64,000 bases of DNA from CAZNEZ01 sp964572475 (GTDB taxonomy: Bacteria; Bacillota; Clostridia; Lachnospirales; Lachnospiraceae), in assembly GCA_964572475.1 (NCBI GenBank), contig CAZNEZ010000006.1, positions 8,637 through 72,636 on the forward strand, given 5' to 3'. Shown piece by piece: positions 26,701 to 34,114 of the stretch. The translations under genes and the position numbers were made by a program. Numbering within the stretch: position 1 is the first letter of the stretch; every line of letters starts with the position of its first letter. The notes under the pieces are model-generated. The model made no database searches and had not been told where the DNA came from. It saw nothing but the letters and a program-made list of their open reading frames with translations.

Positions 26701-27381
26701 ACTAACAACAGTGTGACAGACCAGGCCTATGGTATGGATGCTGTAACTGGTTTTAAATGGGGAATTATTGATGATGCAACTGATAAACAGGGAGGCTCAT
26801 CACTAAGTTCAGCTGTATATACAGCAAATACATGGGCTTACGAATTTGCAACTGAGGATAATCAGAATAAAACCGTAACTAATAGATATACCAAGAATCA
26901 GTTTGAAAATGGAATTACACCAAGATATATTGATTATGGCTTTGAACTTAAGAATGGAACTTATGAAGTGGAAGTTGGCTTTACAGATCCTTGGGGATGT
27001 TCAAACAATCCAGCTGTATATGCAAACTATGATAAGGATAATCAGGTTGTAATTGCAGATAAGGTAAACATTAATAGTAATCCAGTAGCAACTGGTACGG
27101 TAAAGGTTACGAATGGCGAACTTACAATTAATATGAGATCAGTTGAAAATTCAACACTTGCTATAAATGTAACCTACATTAAAATTAAAATAGTTGAACT
27201 TGATGACAAATCTGATAATTCAGACAAGTCAGATGCTTCAGATAAAAATGACAATGGCTCTGATACAAAAGCAGATTCAGAGACTAACAGTATTATTCCA
27301 ATTATTATTGGAGTAGTGGTGGCAATAGTTATAGTAGCAGCAATAGTTTTAGTAGTACTTAAAAAGAAAAAACGTAAATAG
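23722..27381 (+). CDS. Large GH127-type (beta-L-arabinofuranosidase family) lipoprotein with C-terminal membrane anchor
   Basis: Extracellular enzyme predicted to act on arabinose-containing polysaccharide. The signal peptide ends in a lipobox (LAAC-G). The catalytic GH127/DUF1680 region spans about residues 60-640. The zinc/catalytic set known from HypBA1 (Glu338, Cys340, Cys417, Cys418) maps to Glu390, Cys392, Cys459 and Cys460 in NCNCETCNA and FWCCTGSG. A beta-rich region follows, with a malectin-like part starting YFVDCGDHV. The end has an Asp/Ser/Lys linker (DDKSDNSDKSDAS) and a membrane helix with a KKKKRK tail. Having anchors at both ends is unusual. AAAGGAG precedes the ATG. Confidence 0.85.
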   Translation: MIEKLFRKTKKVVAWSLVIVMLLSLAACGSKEDNKGEDETKETTQDGGVAEMTGNTQRDDAKDTYIAGLESFELGDVDVTEDYFANAFNNDVKYLLSLDSDKMLAGFRETAGLDMKSATRYGGWENSLIGGHTMGHYLTACAQAYASLDEGADKKAVKEKLDYIVGALKECQTATGTGYIFGSTILDKANIEKQFDNVESGLTNITTQAWVPWYTMHKILAGLVEVYELTGSETSLEVAKSLGTWVYNRTDKWTDAVRNRVLGIEYGGMNDCLYELYAVTGDEKFAVAAHKFDEDALYASVAAGAENALNEKHANTTIPKFLGALNRYITAEGKTINGEKVDSSKYLSYAEAFWDMVVNKHSYITGGNSEWEHFGKDNILDAERTNCNCETCNAYNMLKLSRKLYMITGKAKYLDYYENTLLNSIMSSQNPETGMTTYFQPMATGYFKVYGSETGHFWCCTGSGMENFTKLGDSIYYKKDNMLVVSQYISSVLTWSDKNLTLTQNSDIPDSDKAEFEVKAIKDGSIDAEIAFRIPDWAAEDVVIKVNGEKADTDCKSGYLILKNLKDGDKITVTIPMQIKAYNLADNENCYAFKYGPIVLSAELGSKDMTTTTTGVNVTVPATKLIETTYTSAGTEKVSVTNGSLEDFFKNINSNLVKTEGKLEWKLKNTNANLIFTPHYSKYTQRYGIYWQFNSDSSAVNATELINERNESRFQKALIDTVQPGYGQYENDELHDMQELKTGSTGDTSDGTSRYANAGGAFSYRMKVAKDEDNYLQLTFKKDDNGKSIKVTIDGTSIYEEKLNYTGSDSTYDVLIKMPKDVVNDKAETVTLSDGSKVSAVKVIFESVNNEASARIYGFAYTLHAYDTQVSLEVSADNGDISTDGKKSTITIEKDCKEVNVNVDIANKNGYITINGIVADDTKAYKVDMESSNFASLEYVVYAEDHTTKETYTIDIKKDGATELRENVDNNLAYFVDCGDHVTSTLSEGDKFGTNNSVTDQAYGMDAVTGFKWGIIDDATDKQGGSSLSSAVYTANTWAYEFATEDNQNKTVTNRYTKNQFENGITPRYIDYGFELKNGTYEVEVGFTDPWGCSNNPAVYANYDKDNQVVIADKVNINSNPVATGTVKVTNGELTINMRSVENSTLAINVTYIKIKIVELDDKSDNSDKSDASDKNDNGSDTKADSETNSIIPIIIGVVVAIVIVAAIVLVVLKKKKRK

Positions 27382-27409
27382 TTTTGCTTTATAAAAAACA
27401 CTAAAAATG

Positions 27410-27460
27410 AAATACCCCTTATACCTTGATTTTAACAAATGGGTATAGAGGGGTATTTTT
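27410..27460 (+). terminator. Terminator after the GH127 gene
   Basis: AAATACCCCT and AGGGGTATTT pair, with an inner TATACC/GGGTATA extension, around TTGATTTTAACAAAT, followed by a T run. Confidence 0.9.
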
Positions 27461-27613
27461 ATAGTTGACATGTTACAACAATACCAAGAGGTATGCATTA
27501 TTGCAAATGATATTATGACATATGTAACTTGTTATGAATATGAATATTTAGTAGTATATGAGTATAGACAATAAAAAAATTAAACATACAGAATTTGAAA
27601 GGAGATTTTTATT

Positions 27614-28303
27614 ATGAAGCATAGAGCATCAAATCTTATCTGGGGGTTAGCGTTTATAGCGTTAGGCGTAATATTTCTAGGTAATACATTTTGGAATTTT
27701 CAAATTAGTGTCTGGTCAATTATCGGTTGCTGGTGGCCTTTACTTATCCTTATTCCATCATTAGCAGGAATATTCGATAGAGGGTTTAGGTTTGGGAATA
27801 TGTTAGGTATTGTTATAGGCGGTATCCTGCTGTTATTTACTAATAATCTTGTAAGCTTTTCGCAGATTAGAGGATTGATAGTTCCAATAATACTTATACT
27901 TATAGGACTTAGTATATTATTTAAAGATATATTGGTAAAAAAACCTTCGCAAGAAGCATATCAAAAGATGACAAATTCAGCATCAGCAGAGTATTCTGCA
28001 ATATTTAGTTCTAATAATGTTATATATCCACATGATGTATTCAATGGAACAAGTATTAATTCAGTATTTGGCAGTGTTGTTCTTAATTTAAGAGATGCAA
28101 TTGTAACAGAGGATGTAGTAATTAATGCTACGGTTATATTTGCGGGAGCTGATATATATGTTCCGGGAAATGTTAATGTTAAGGTATCAAGTGTACCTAT
28201 ATTTGGTGGCGTAAGTAACAAGGTGCAGAATTTGAACGGAGCAGATGCACCAACAATCTATATTAACGCTACATGTATGTTTGGAGGTGTTGATATAAAA
28301 TGA
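27614..28303 (+). CDS. LiaF-like envelope stress membrane protein
   Basis: Four membrane segments in the first 110 residues, with LIWGLAFIALGVIFLGNTFW and GCWWPLLILIPSLAGIF, are followed by a C-terminal soluble domain. That domain has repeated short beta strands (INSVFGSVVLNLRDA, VVINATVIFAGADIYVP, VKVSSVPIFGGVSNK). This is the LiaI/LiaF arrangement of Firmicutes cell-envelope stress systems. The length is 229 residues. It overlaps the next gene by 4 bp (ATGA), so the two form a coupled pair. Confidence 0.8.
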   Translation: MKHRASNLIWGLAFIALGVIFLGNTFWNFQISVWSIIGCWWPLLILIPSLAGIFDRGFRFGNMLGIVIGGILLLFTNNLVSFSQIRGLIVPIILILIGLSILFKDILVKKPSQEAYQKMTNSASAEYSAIFSSNNVIYPHDVFNGTSINSVFGSVVLNLRDAIVTEDVVINATVIFAGADIYVPGNVNVKVSSVPIFGGVSNKVQNLNGADAPTIYINATCMFGGVDIK

Positions 28304-29064
28304 CAACATTTCAAAAAGTAATCAAGTATTGTGCAATGGGTTTTGCAATTCTTCTTACTGTTGGAATAATATCAACCATTTTAAATGTAGGGCTTGGAAT
28401 AGTTGGTGCATTTTCAAATGCAGATAAGAATGAAACGTACAACACAGTAGATGATTTTACAAATAAGATAGAAAGTATCAATAGTATTGTTGTAGATATT
28501 TCGGCTGGAGCTGTTGAATTTACAGAGGGAACAAAATTTACGGTTGAAGCCACAGAGGTTGGAGGATATAGTTGTACTTTAGATGGAGATACTATTAAAG
28601 TTGATGCATCAGCAAGTGGATTCTTTAACAACTTTTCTTCAGGAAATACTAAGATAAAAATAACGCTTCCTAAGGAAATGGAACTGGATTATACAAAAGT
28701 CGATCTTGGAGCAGGAAAGGTTGATGTATCATATTTAGTATCAAAAGAGGTTAGGTTAGATATTGGCGTTGGAGAAATATGCGGAGATAACATTGATATT
28801 AAGGATGCAAATATTGACCTTGGAATTGGAAGCGTTAAGCTTTCGGGATTAATCTCAGGCAATTCAATTATGGATAATGGAATTGGTGACATTAAAGTTA
28901 ATTTGTATAATGCTTCAAATGACTATTATATCAAGGATAGTGCAGGAATTGGCGACTCTAAGATAACAGGTAATAAGAATAGTGTAAGTGATTCAGAGGC
29001 AAATAATTCGTTAAAACTTGAATGTGGAATAGGTTCAATAAAAGCAATATTTAACGAAGAATAA
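28300..29064 (+). CDS. DUF4097-type beta-helical envelope protein
   Basis: One N-terminal membrane segment (about residues 10-35), then a repetitive extracytoplasmic domain of roughly 20-residue strands with Asp/Gly/Ile patterns (VDLGAGKVDVSYL, LDIGVGEICGDNI, IDLGIGSVKLSGL, MDNGIGDIKVNLY). This is typical of DUF4097/DUF4098 putative adhesin domains. It shares an ATGA overlap with the LiaF-like gene. A joint role in envelope stress sensing is inference. It ends 42 bp before a long inverted repeat. Confidence 0.75.
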   Translation: MTTFQKVIKYCAMGFAILLTVGIISTILNVGLGIVGAFSNADKNETYNTVDDFTNKIESINSIVVDISAGAVEFTEGTKFTVEATEVGGYSCTLDGDTIKVDASASGFFNNFSSGNTKIKITLPKEMELDYTKVDLGAGKVDVSYLVSKEVRLDIGVGEICGDNIDIKDANIDLGIGSVKLSGLISGNSIMDNGIGDIKVNLYNASNDYYIKDSAGIGDSKITGNKNSVSDSEANNSLKLECGIGSIKAIFNEE

Positions 29065-29105
29065 TATCTAATAAAAGAAAATGTTTAATAAATAGTAACG
29101 CACAC

Positions 29106-29157
29106 AATCAAACAAACTCGTCAAAATCACCAATTGATTTGACGAGTTTGTTTGATT
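29106..29157 (+). terminator. Long inverted repeat after the DUF4097 gene
   Basis: AATCAAACAAACTCGTC (from 29107) pairs with GACGAGTTTGTTTGATT, the stem extending inwards through TCAAAATC/GATTTGA with one bulge. There is no clear T run after it, so it may be a weak terminator or an mRNA 3'-end stabiliser. Confidence 0.65.
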
Positions 29158-29189
29158 ATAGAACCTTATTGTGAAAATAATATCATTTA

Positions 29190-29218
29190 TTGACAAAATA
29201 GTATGCAACAAATACAAT
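29190..29218 (+). promoter_or_regulatory. Promoter of the GH43 gene
   Basis: A consensus TTGACA (29190-29195), a 17-base spacer and TACAAT (29213-29218), about 100 bp before the start codon. Confidence 0.75.
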
Positions 29219-29321
29219 GTGTGTGAGTAATGAAACGTGATTAACACGAATATTACAAAAAGGAGGATAGTTATGTATTCAATGTTTTGGGTAATATTAT
29301 AATACTCGGAGGATTTATGAA

Positions 29322-31886
29322 ATGAAAAGAACAAAGCGCAAACTGGGAGCACTTATTCTTACGGTATGTATGCTGGCAAGTTATCTTGTAGGTTCAATTG
29401 ACACAGCACAGGCCGCAGCAAGTTCATCAACAACAAGTACAACAACTAGGGTTTCTGTACATGATCCATCAATTTATTATGATTCATCAACTGGGAAGTA
29501 TTTCATATACGGTTCACATATGGGTCAGGCAACAAGTACAGATCTCAGAAACTGGTCAGTATTAGGTACACAGGGTTACACTAACACAAGCATTTACAAG
29601 GCATCAAGTTTTGAAGGATATTATTATATAAAGAATGCATACAGCAATCTTTATCTTGATGTAGCCGATGGCTCGTCAGCGGACGGAACAAATATTCAAC
29701 AGTGGTCATACAACGGTAGTTCAGCACAGATGTTTAAGATTGTATCATATGGTAGTGGATACTATTATATTCTTACAGGAGCATCAAATTATGCAAGTTG
29801 TATTGATATTACAGATGGCTCAGCAAGTGACGGTGCTAATGTTATTCAGTGGACTTATTGGGGTGGAACACCACAGCTATACAAGATTCAGCAAAATGAT
29901 GATGGTACGGTAGCAATTTTAACAAAAGCATCATCATGTGCATCTGGACTTGACGTATATGGCTGGAGTACAGCAAATGGAGGAAACATCAACCAATGGA
30001 ATTATTGGGGCGGCGAGTGCCAGAAATGGAAACTTGTTAAAGCTGGTGGAACAGGAAGCAGCAGTAACAAAGCTACAGGAGATTCATTATATTCAGCACT
30101 TAAAGGCTCATTTGCATGGGCTGGTTACAACGATCAGGATTCATCAGGTGGAACATCAGTATGGGCTCCAGATATTATTTACAACTCTTCATATGTATGG
30201 GCAGATGGAAGTAAAGGTGCTTATATGATGTATTACTGCACATCATCAACATATATTCGTTCATGTATAGGATATGCAGTATCTAAGTCAGCATCGGGAC
30301 CTTTTGAATATGTAGATACTATTATGTATTCAGGATTCAAAAGTTCAAGTAGTACTGTTACAACGACCTCTAGCCTTGGAACTAAGACAGTAGATATTAG
30401 TTATGAGAATACAAATATTCCAGAATTGATAGATAAAGGGACATTGAGCGGTACAAGGAGCGGATGGTGGAGTAGTGGAAACTATAACAATACATTATTC
30501 CCAAATGCTATTGATCCAACTGTATCATATGATGCTAGTGGAAATATGTGGATGGTTTATGGTTCATGGTCTGGCGGAATTTATATTCTTCAGATTGATA
30601 AAGCAACTGGTACACCTAAATATCCTGGAACAAGTAGCGGTAATACAGATGCGTACTTTGGAACAAAGATAGCTGGTGGATATACAAAATCAGGTGAGGC
30701 ACCATATATTCAGTACGATTCAACATCTGGTTATTATTATCTATATGTAACATATGGAGGTCTTACGGCTTCAGGTGGTTATCAGATTAGGCTTTATCGC
30801 TCAAAAACAATTAACGGAACATATACCGATGCAGCTGGTAATTCAGCAATTTATACATCTTCATCTGTAAACCAAGCATCAAGAGGTATAAAGCTTTTTG
30901 GAAATTATGATTTTTCTTCTCTTAGTACAGGATATAAATCAGGTGGACATAATTCGGCATTTATCGATACGGATGGACAGAGATACCTTGTATATCATAC
31001 AAGATTTGAAAATAGTTCTGAATACCATGAAGTCAGAGTACATCAGCAGTTCCTTAATCAAGATAACTGGCCTGTAACAGCAGTTTACGAATATCTTGGA
31101 AGCGGTATAAGTTCTACAGGATATTCATCAAGTGATATGTGTGGAACATATGATTTTGTTAATCATGGTACAGATGCATCAACAGCAAATGTTGGAATGC
31201 TTACAACTCAGACGGTTAAGCTTAATTCAAATGGAACTATTACAGGTGATGTAACAGGAACATGGACTTATACATCAGGAACTTACTATTGTACTATGGT
31301 AATTAATAGTGTTACATATAAAGGTGTGTTCTTTAAACAAAAAGATGAATCAAGTTCACATAATAATGTCATGACATTTTCGTTGATTGGAAGCAATAAT
31401 GAAAGCATCTGGGGTTCTAAGACAAGCTCAACTTCAAGTTCAACAACATTGGCTGGAACATATTATATTAAGAATGTGTTTAGTGGTTTGTATTTAGATG
31501 TTGCAGATGGTTCATCAGCTAATAGTACTAATATTCAGCAATGGTCATATAATGGAAGTGACGCTCAGAAATTCCAACTAGTATCAGATGGCAGTGGATA
31601 TTATTATATTAAAACTGGAGCATCCAGTTATGCAAGCTGCATCGACGTTAATGGAAAAAAGACGGCAGATGGAACTAATATTATTCAATACAAATATTCT
31701 GGAGCTAACAATCAGAAGTTTGAGGTAGTGGAAGTTTCTTCTGGCCAGTATGCTATCAAGACGAGAGTAACAAGCAGTGCATCTTGCCTTGATGTATACA
31801 ACTGGAGTACAGCAAATGGAGGAAACATTAACCAGTGGAATTACTGGGGTGGTACCTGCCAGTTGTGGTATCTAGAAGCAGCATAG
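29322..31886 (+). CDS. Secreted GH43 arabinan-active enzyme with two ricin-type lectin domains
   Basis: Predicted endo-arabinanase or arabinofuranosidase exported by a signal peptide (residues 1-32, ending AQA-A). The GH43 propeller begins with VHDPSIYYD (base Asp48). It is interrupted at about residues 96-242 by a ricin-B-like domain and resumes near 285 with SVWAPDIIYN. The other catalytic residues are Asp398 (AIDPTVSYD) and Glu459 (GEAPYIQYD). A lipocalin-like C-terminal domain (about 600-705) and a second ricin domain (about 716-854) follow. The two ricin domains are very similar, including WSTANGGNINQWNYWGG in both. No anchor motif is present, so it is probably released. It precedes the araR-araA-araD genes by 5 kb. 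Confidence 0.88.
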   Translation: MKRTKRKLGALILTVCMLASYLVGSIDTAQAAASSSTTSTTTRVSVHDPSIYYDSSTGKYFIYGSHMGQATSTDLRNWSVLGTQGYTNTSIYKASSFEGYYYIKNAYSNLYLDVADGSSADGTNIQQWSYNGSSAQMFKIVSYGSGYYYILTGASNYASCIDITDGSASDGANVIQWTYWGGTPQLYKIQQNDDGTVAILTKASSCASGLDVYGWSTANGGNINQWNYWGGECQKWKLVKAGGTGSSSNKATGDSLYSALKGSFAWAGYNDQDSSGGTSVWAPDIIYNSSYVWADGSKGAYMMYYCTSSTYIRSCIGYAVSKSASGPFEYVDTIMYSGFKSSSSTVTTTSSLGTKTVDISYENTNIPELIDKGTLSGTRSGWWSSGNYNNTLFPNAIDPTVSYDASGNMWMVYGSWSGGIYILQIDKATGTPKYPGTSSGNTDAYFGTKIAGGYTKSGEAPYIQYDSTSGYYYLYVTYGGLTASGGYQIRLYRSKTINGTYTDAAGNSAIYTSSSVNQASRGIKLFGNYDFSSLSTGYKSGGHNSAFIDTDGQRYLVYHTRFENSSEYHEVRVHQQFLNQDNWPVTAVYEYLGSGISSTGYSSSDMCGTYDFVNHGTDASTANVGMLTTQTVKLNSNGTITGDVTGTWTYTSGTYYCTMVINSVTYKGVFFKQKDESSSHNNVMTFSLIGSNNESIWGSKTSSTSSSTTLAGTYYIKNVFSGLYLDVADGSSANSTNIQQWSYNGSDAQKFQLVSDGSGYYYIKTGASSYASCIDVNGKKTADGTNIIQYKYSGANNQKFEVVEVSSGQYAIKTRVTSSASCLDVYNWSTANGGNINQWNYWGGTCQLWYLEAA

Positions 31887-31920
31887 TTAGAGTGTAACAA
31901 ATAGACAATATTTTATTATG

Positions 31921-32000
31921 AGGTGCTTGCATTTGAACGAATCTCCAAAGTTAGATTTTTGGTCTAACTTTTGTGGGAAGTTCAATTTGTAAGCACCTTT
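31921..32000 (+). terminator. Nested hairpin terminator after the GH43 gene
   Basis: Outer AGGTGCTT/AAGCACCT and inner AAAGTTAGA/TCTAACTTT stems, followed by TTTTAAAAT. The stretch from 31887 to 32522 has no recognisable gene; it holds this terminator, a promoter, a heptamer repeat, further hairpins and a repeat element listed separately. Confidence 0.8.
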
Positions 32001-32101
32001 TAAAATAATAAATAATAGAATATTTATGTATATATATTATGAAAATAGTGCAAAAGGGCCACGTAACTTATAAAAATTAGACAAAATATGTCAAAAAAGT
32101 A

Positions 32102-32130
32102 TTGACAATATTATGTAATAAGACTATACT
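32102..32130 (+). promoter_or_regulatory. Promoter upstream of the secreted protein/ABC cassette
   Basis: A consensus TTGACA (32102-32107), 17 bases, TATACT (32125-32130). If it serves the gene at 32523 the untranslated leader would be close to 390 bases. Confidence 0.7.
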
Positions 32131-32168
32131 TAGCCATAGAAAGACAGCAACGAGAAACATTAATGGAA

Positions 32169-32195
32169 TTAACTATTAACTATTAACTATTAACT
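32169..32195 (+). repeat. Tandem heptamer repeat
   Basis: TTAACTA is repeated three times with a fourth partial unit (TTAACT), in the leader of the cassette. Confidence 0.95.
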
Positions 32196-32241
32196 GTGAT
32201 TACCTTTCATTTGGGCATTAGTATATAATTAAAGAGGAACG

Positions 32242-32264
32242 AAGAGTAAGGGTAACTCTTTTTA
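32242..32264 (+). terminator. Short hairpin with T run inside the cassette leader
   Basis: AAGAGT (32242-32247) and ACTCTT (32255-32260) pair around AAGGGTA, followed by TTTATAT. Confidence 0.5.
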
Positions 32265-32280
32265 TATATTATATAATCAG

Positions 32281-32311
32281 GCTGTAGGAAGATTCTTATA
32301 GCTATTTTTTT
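32281..32311 (+). terminator. Intrinsic terminator inside the cassette leader
   Basis: GCTGTAGGA pairs with TCTTATAGC (G-T pairs allowed) and is followed by TATTTTTTT. A transcript from 32102 stopping here would be about 175 bases. Confidence 0.65.
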
Positions 32312-32370
32312 GCCATATATAAGTAGTTAATGATGTTTTTGGAGTGTCGAATATAGAAAGAAGGAATAGT

Positions 32371-32400
32371 ATGAAGATACCTATACAATTATGGTACTAG
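32371..32400 (+). CDS. Possible nine-residue leader peptide
   Basis: ATG at 32371 with AAAGAAGGA a few bases upstream opens a frame for MKIPIQLWY, whose TAG stop falls within the repeat element at 32393. It may be a leader peptide or chance; only the ribosome site and position support it. Confidence 0.25.
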   Translation: MKIPIQLWY

Positions 32401-32448
32401 CCTGCAAGTAAGTACCTTGGTAAATTAACCAAACACTAAAAATGTGAT
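32393..32448 (+). repeat. Direct repeat element, copy 1 (left of ABC cassette)
   Basis: A 56-bp element nearly identical to 35989-36045; the core AGCCTGCAAGTAAGTACCTT is shared exactly. It contains GGTAC/GTACC and TTGGT/ACCAA inverted repeats. It lies 75 bp before the secreted-protein gene. Confidence 0.85.
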
Positions 32449-32522
32449 CCCCCATATTACTTTAAGTTAAATATAATATGGAAGCTACAAAGATAATATG
32501 AAGAGGGAAGAAAGAGGTTTAT

Positions 32523-32909
32523 ATGTTAGAAAAGAAGAGGAATTCAAAGATTAAAGCAACAATTGCTGTTTTTATGGCATGCATTATGCTGTTTGGAATG
32601 TCTGCATTTGCAACTGTAATTAGGGACAGTAATAAAGGATTGATATATGTATGGACAGGTACATATAGAGATGGGGTATTATTTGGCAGTACTGAATCAA
32701 ATTGTAATACTAGTATGTTGGATAGTTATAGTTTAGTAGAGCTTACCGATCATAATGGTACAAAATACACAGTTAGAAAAAGATCACATTCTGTTTCTCG
32801 CTCTATATATGTAGGAACAGGTCAACCGAATCTAAAAGTATATCATTCAGTTGGCTCTCAGTATACAGGAAGTTCATATGTAGGAGCAGGTGGATATACT
32901 ATATACTAA
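32523..32909 (+). CDS. Small secreted protein, possible bacteriocin-like product of the ABC cassette
   Basis: A 128-residue protein with a clear signal peptide (MLEKKRNSKIKATIAVFMAC..., cleavage after SAFA). The mature part is rich in Ser, Gly, Tyr and Thr and ends in an aromatic GAGGYTIY. Its two mature cysteine-free halves and basic centre (KRSHSVSRS) show no enzyme motif. Small secreted proteins followed by two FtsX-type permeases and an ATPase occur in lactococcin-972-type loci, so a secreted antimicrobial or signal is possible; similarity was not tested. AAGAGG precedes the ATG. Confidence 0.65.
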   Translation: MLEKKRNSKIKATIAVFMACIMLFGMSAFATVIRDSNKGLIYVWTGTYRDGVLFGSTESNCNTSMLDSYSLVELTDHNGTKYTVRKRSHSVSRSIYVGTGQPNLKVYHSVGSQYTGSSYVGAGGYTIY

Positions 32910-32929
32910 GGTATAAGTTATTATTTAGG

Positions 32930-32953
32930 AAATGCGTGCATTTGCACGCATTT
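32930..32953 (+). other. Intercistronic hairpin
   Basis: AAATGCGTGC and GCACGCATTT pair perfectly around ATTT. There is no long T run. It lies between the secreted-protein gene and the first permease and may set their relative expression. Confidence 0.75.
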
Positions 32954-32970
32954 CTATTAAAGGAGGGAAT

Positions 32971-34020
32971 ATGCTTAAATTTATAATAAAGTTCATAAGA
33001 AGTATGCAAAAGGAACAAAAGGCACTGCTACTTTTTGTTATAATAAGTATGATAGTCTGTAATGTATTGGTTATAAATATTACGAATCAGTATTATTATA
33101 ACAAATCGGCTGTATCAAGTATAGAATTGCTGGACAGAAAAGTAACAGTATATTATTCGGACATTACGGATATAGACAAAATTATTAATGAGTTAAATGA
33201 AAACGATAAAATATTAAAAATTACTCTATGGGCAATGGTTAACTCAAAAACTGTTATATCAGAAATAAAAGGCTACGACTATGAATCACAGCCGCTTTTA
33301 TTTGGAAAACATTTTGAGGGGAAAGATGGTACTATTCAACTGCATGAATATGAAACAAACGGAAAAATTGACCTTTTCAATGAAGAGGTTCAAGTAAAAT
33401 TGGGAAGTATTCAATTTAAAACCACAGGTGATGTTATGCTGCAAACAACGGATTATACAATAAGTAATAATGATTTTATAGAGTTGGGAAAAGAAAAGGT
33501 ATTTGACGGTGATTTTTCGATAAATTACCAGTATGACAGCTCGTGTGATAAACAGGATACAGATAAGATAAACAGTAACTTAGACAGTATAAAGCAGTCG
33601 TCAGATATCTTTTATACCATGAATGATTATGATATTGATATGTCAAAGTTCATAGAAAGCTCTCAGACAATTATTTTGGGATTGGTTATGGCGATAATAA
33701 ACTACATGTTTGTATATTTATTTTTAATTAAAAACAGAATGAAAAACTATAATATTCTTAAGCTATTAGGATTTGGTAACTTAAAGATTTTATTAACCAT
33801 GCTGTCAGAGATGTTTATATTATTTGTAATATCATTTGGTATAAGCACAGTGGGCTATATAGTGTATTTAAAACTGACTACAGGATATAATGCATATATT
33901 ATGTCAGTATCCAAATATTCATTTGTATTAATGCTAATACTTAATATAGTGATATATATAATAACAGTAAGAAAGATGATAAAGCAGTCTCCATTTGAAT
34001 TTTATAAGCAGGTAGACTAA
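32971..34020 (+). CDS. FtsX/MacB-type ABC permease 1
   Basis: A 349-residue protein with one N-terminal membrane segment (about residues 18-38), an extracytoplasmic domain of about 180 residues and three C-terminal membrane segments (about 230-345). This is the FtsX/MacB half-permease topology. ATG at 32971 has a perfect AAAGGAGGG upstream; the ATG at 32932 lies within the hairpin and lacks a site. It is followed by a second permease of the same plan and an ATPase, giving a complete exporter or resistance transporter. Confidence 0.8.
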   Translation: MLKFIIKFIRSMQKEQKALLLFVIISMIVCNVLVINITNQYYYNKSAVSSIELLDRKVTVYYSDITDIDKIINELNENDKILKITLWAMVNSKTVISEIKGYDYESQPLLFGKHFEGKDGTIQLHEYETNGKIDLFNEEVQVKLGSIQFKTTGDVMLQTTDYTISNNDFIELGKEKVFDGDFSINYQYDSSCDKQDTDKINSNLDSIKQSSDIFYTMNDYDIDMSKFIESSQTIILGLVMAIINYMFVYLFLIKNRMKNYNILKLLGFGNLKILLTMLSEMFILFVISFGISTVGYIVYLKLTTGYNAYIMSVSKYSFVLMLILNIVIYIITVRKMIKQSPFEFYKQVD

Positions 34021-34114
34021 ATATTATTGTAAAAGAAGCTTCATATGCATATTTGAACAGGTAATTTATTAAAAAGAATAGAAACAAATATGAAGAATAG
34101 GAAATGAGGTAAAT

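Noticed and set aside
29106..29157. Long inverted repeat as insertion-sequence ends
   Set aside because: The arms are separated by only a few bases with no transposase; a hairpin between genes is the simpler reading.
32169..32195. Heptamer array as a CRISPR or plasmid iteron
   Set aside because: Units are only seven bases without spacers, and there is no cas or rep gene nearby.
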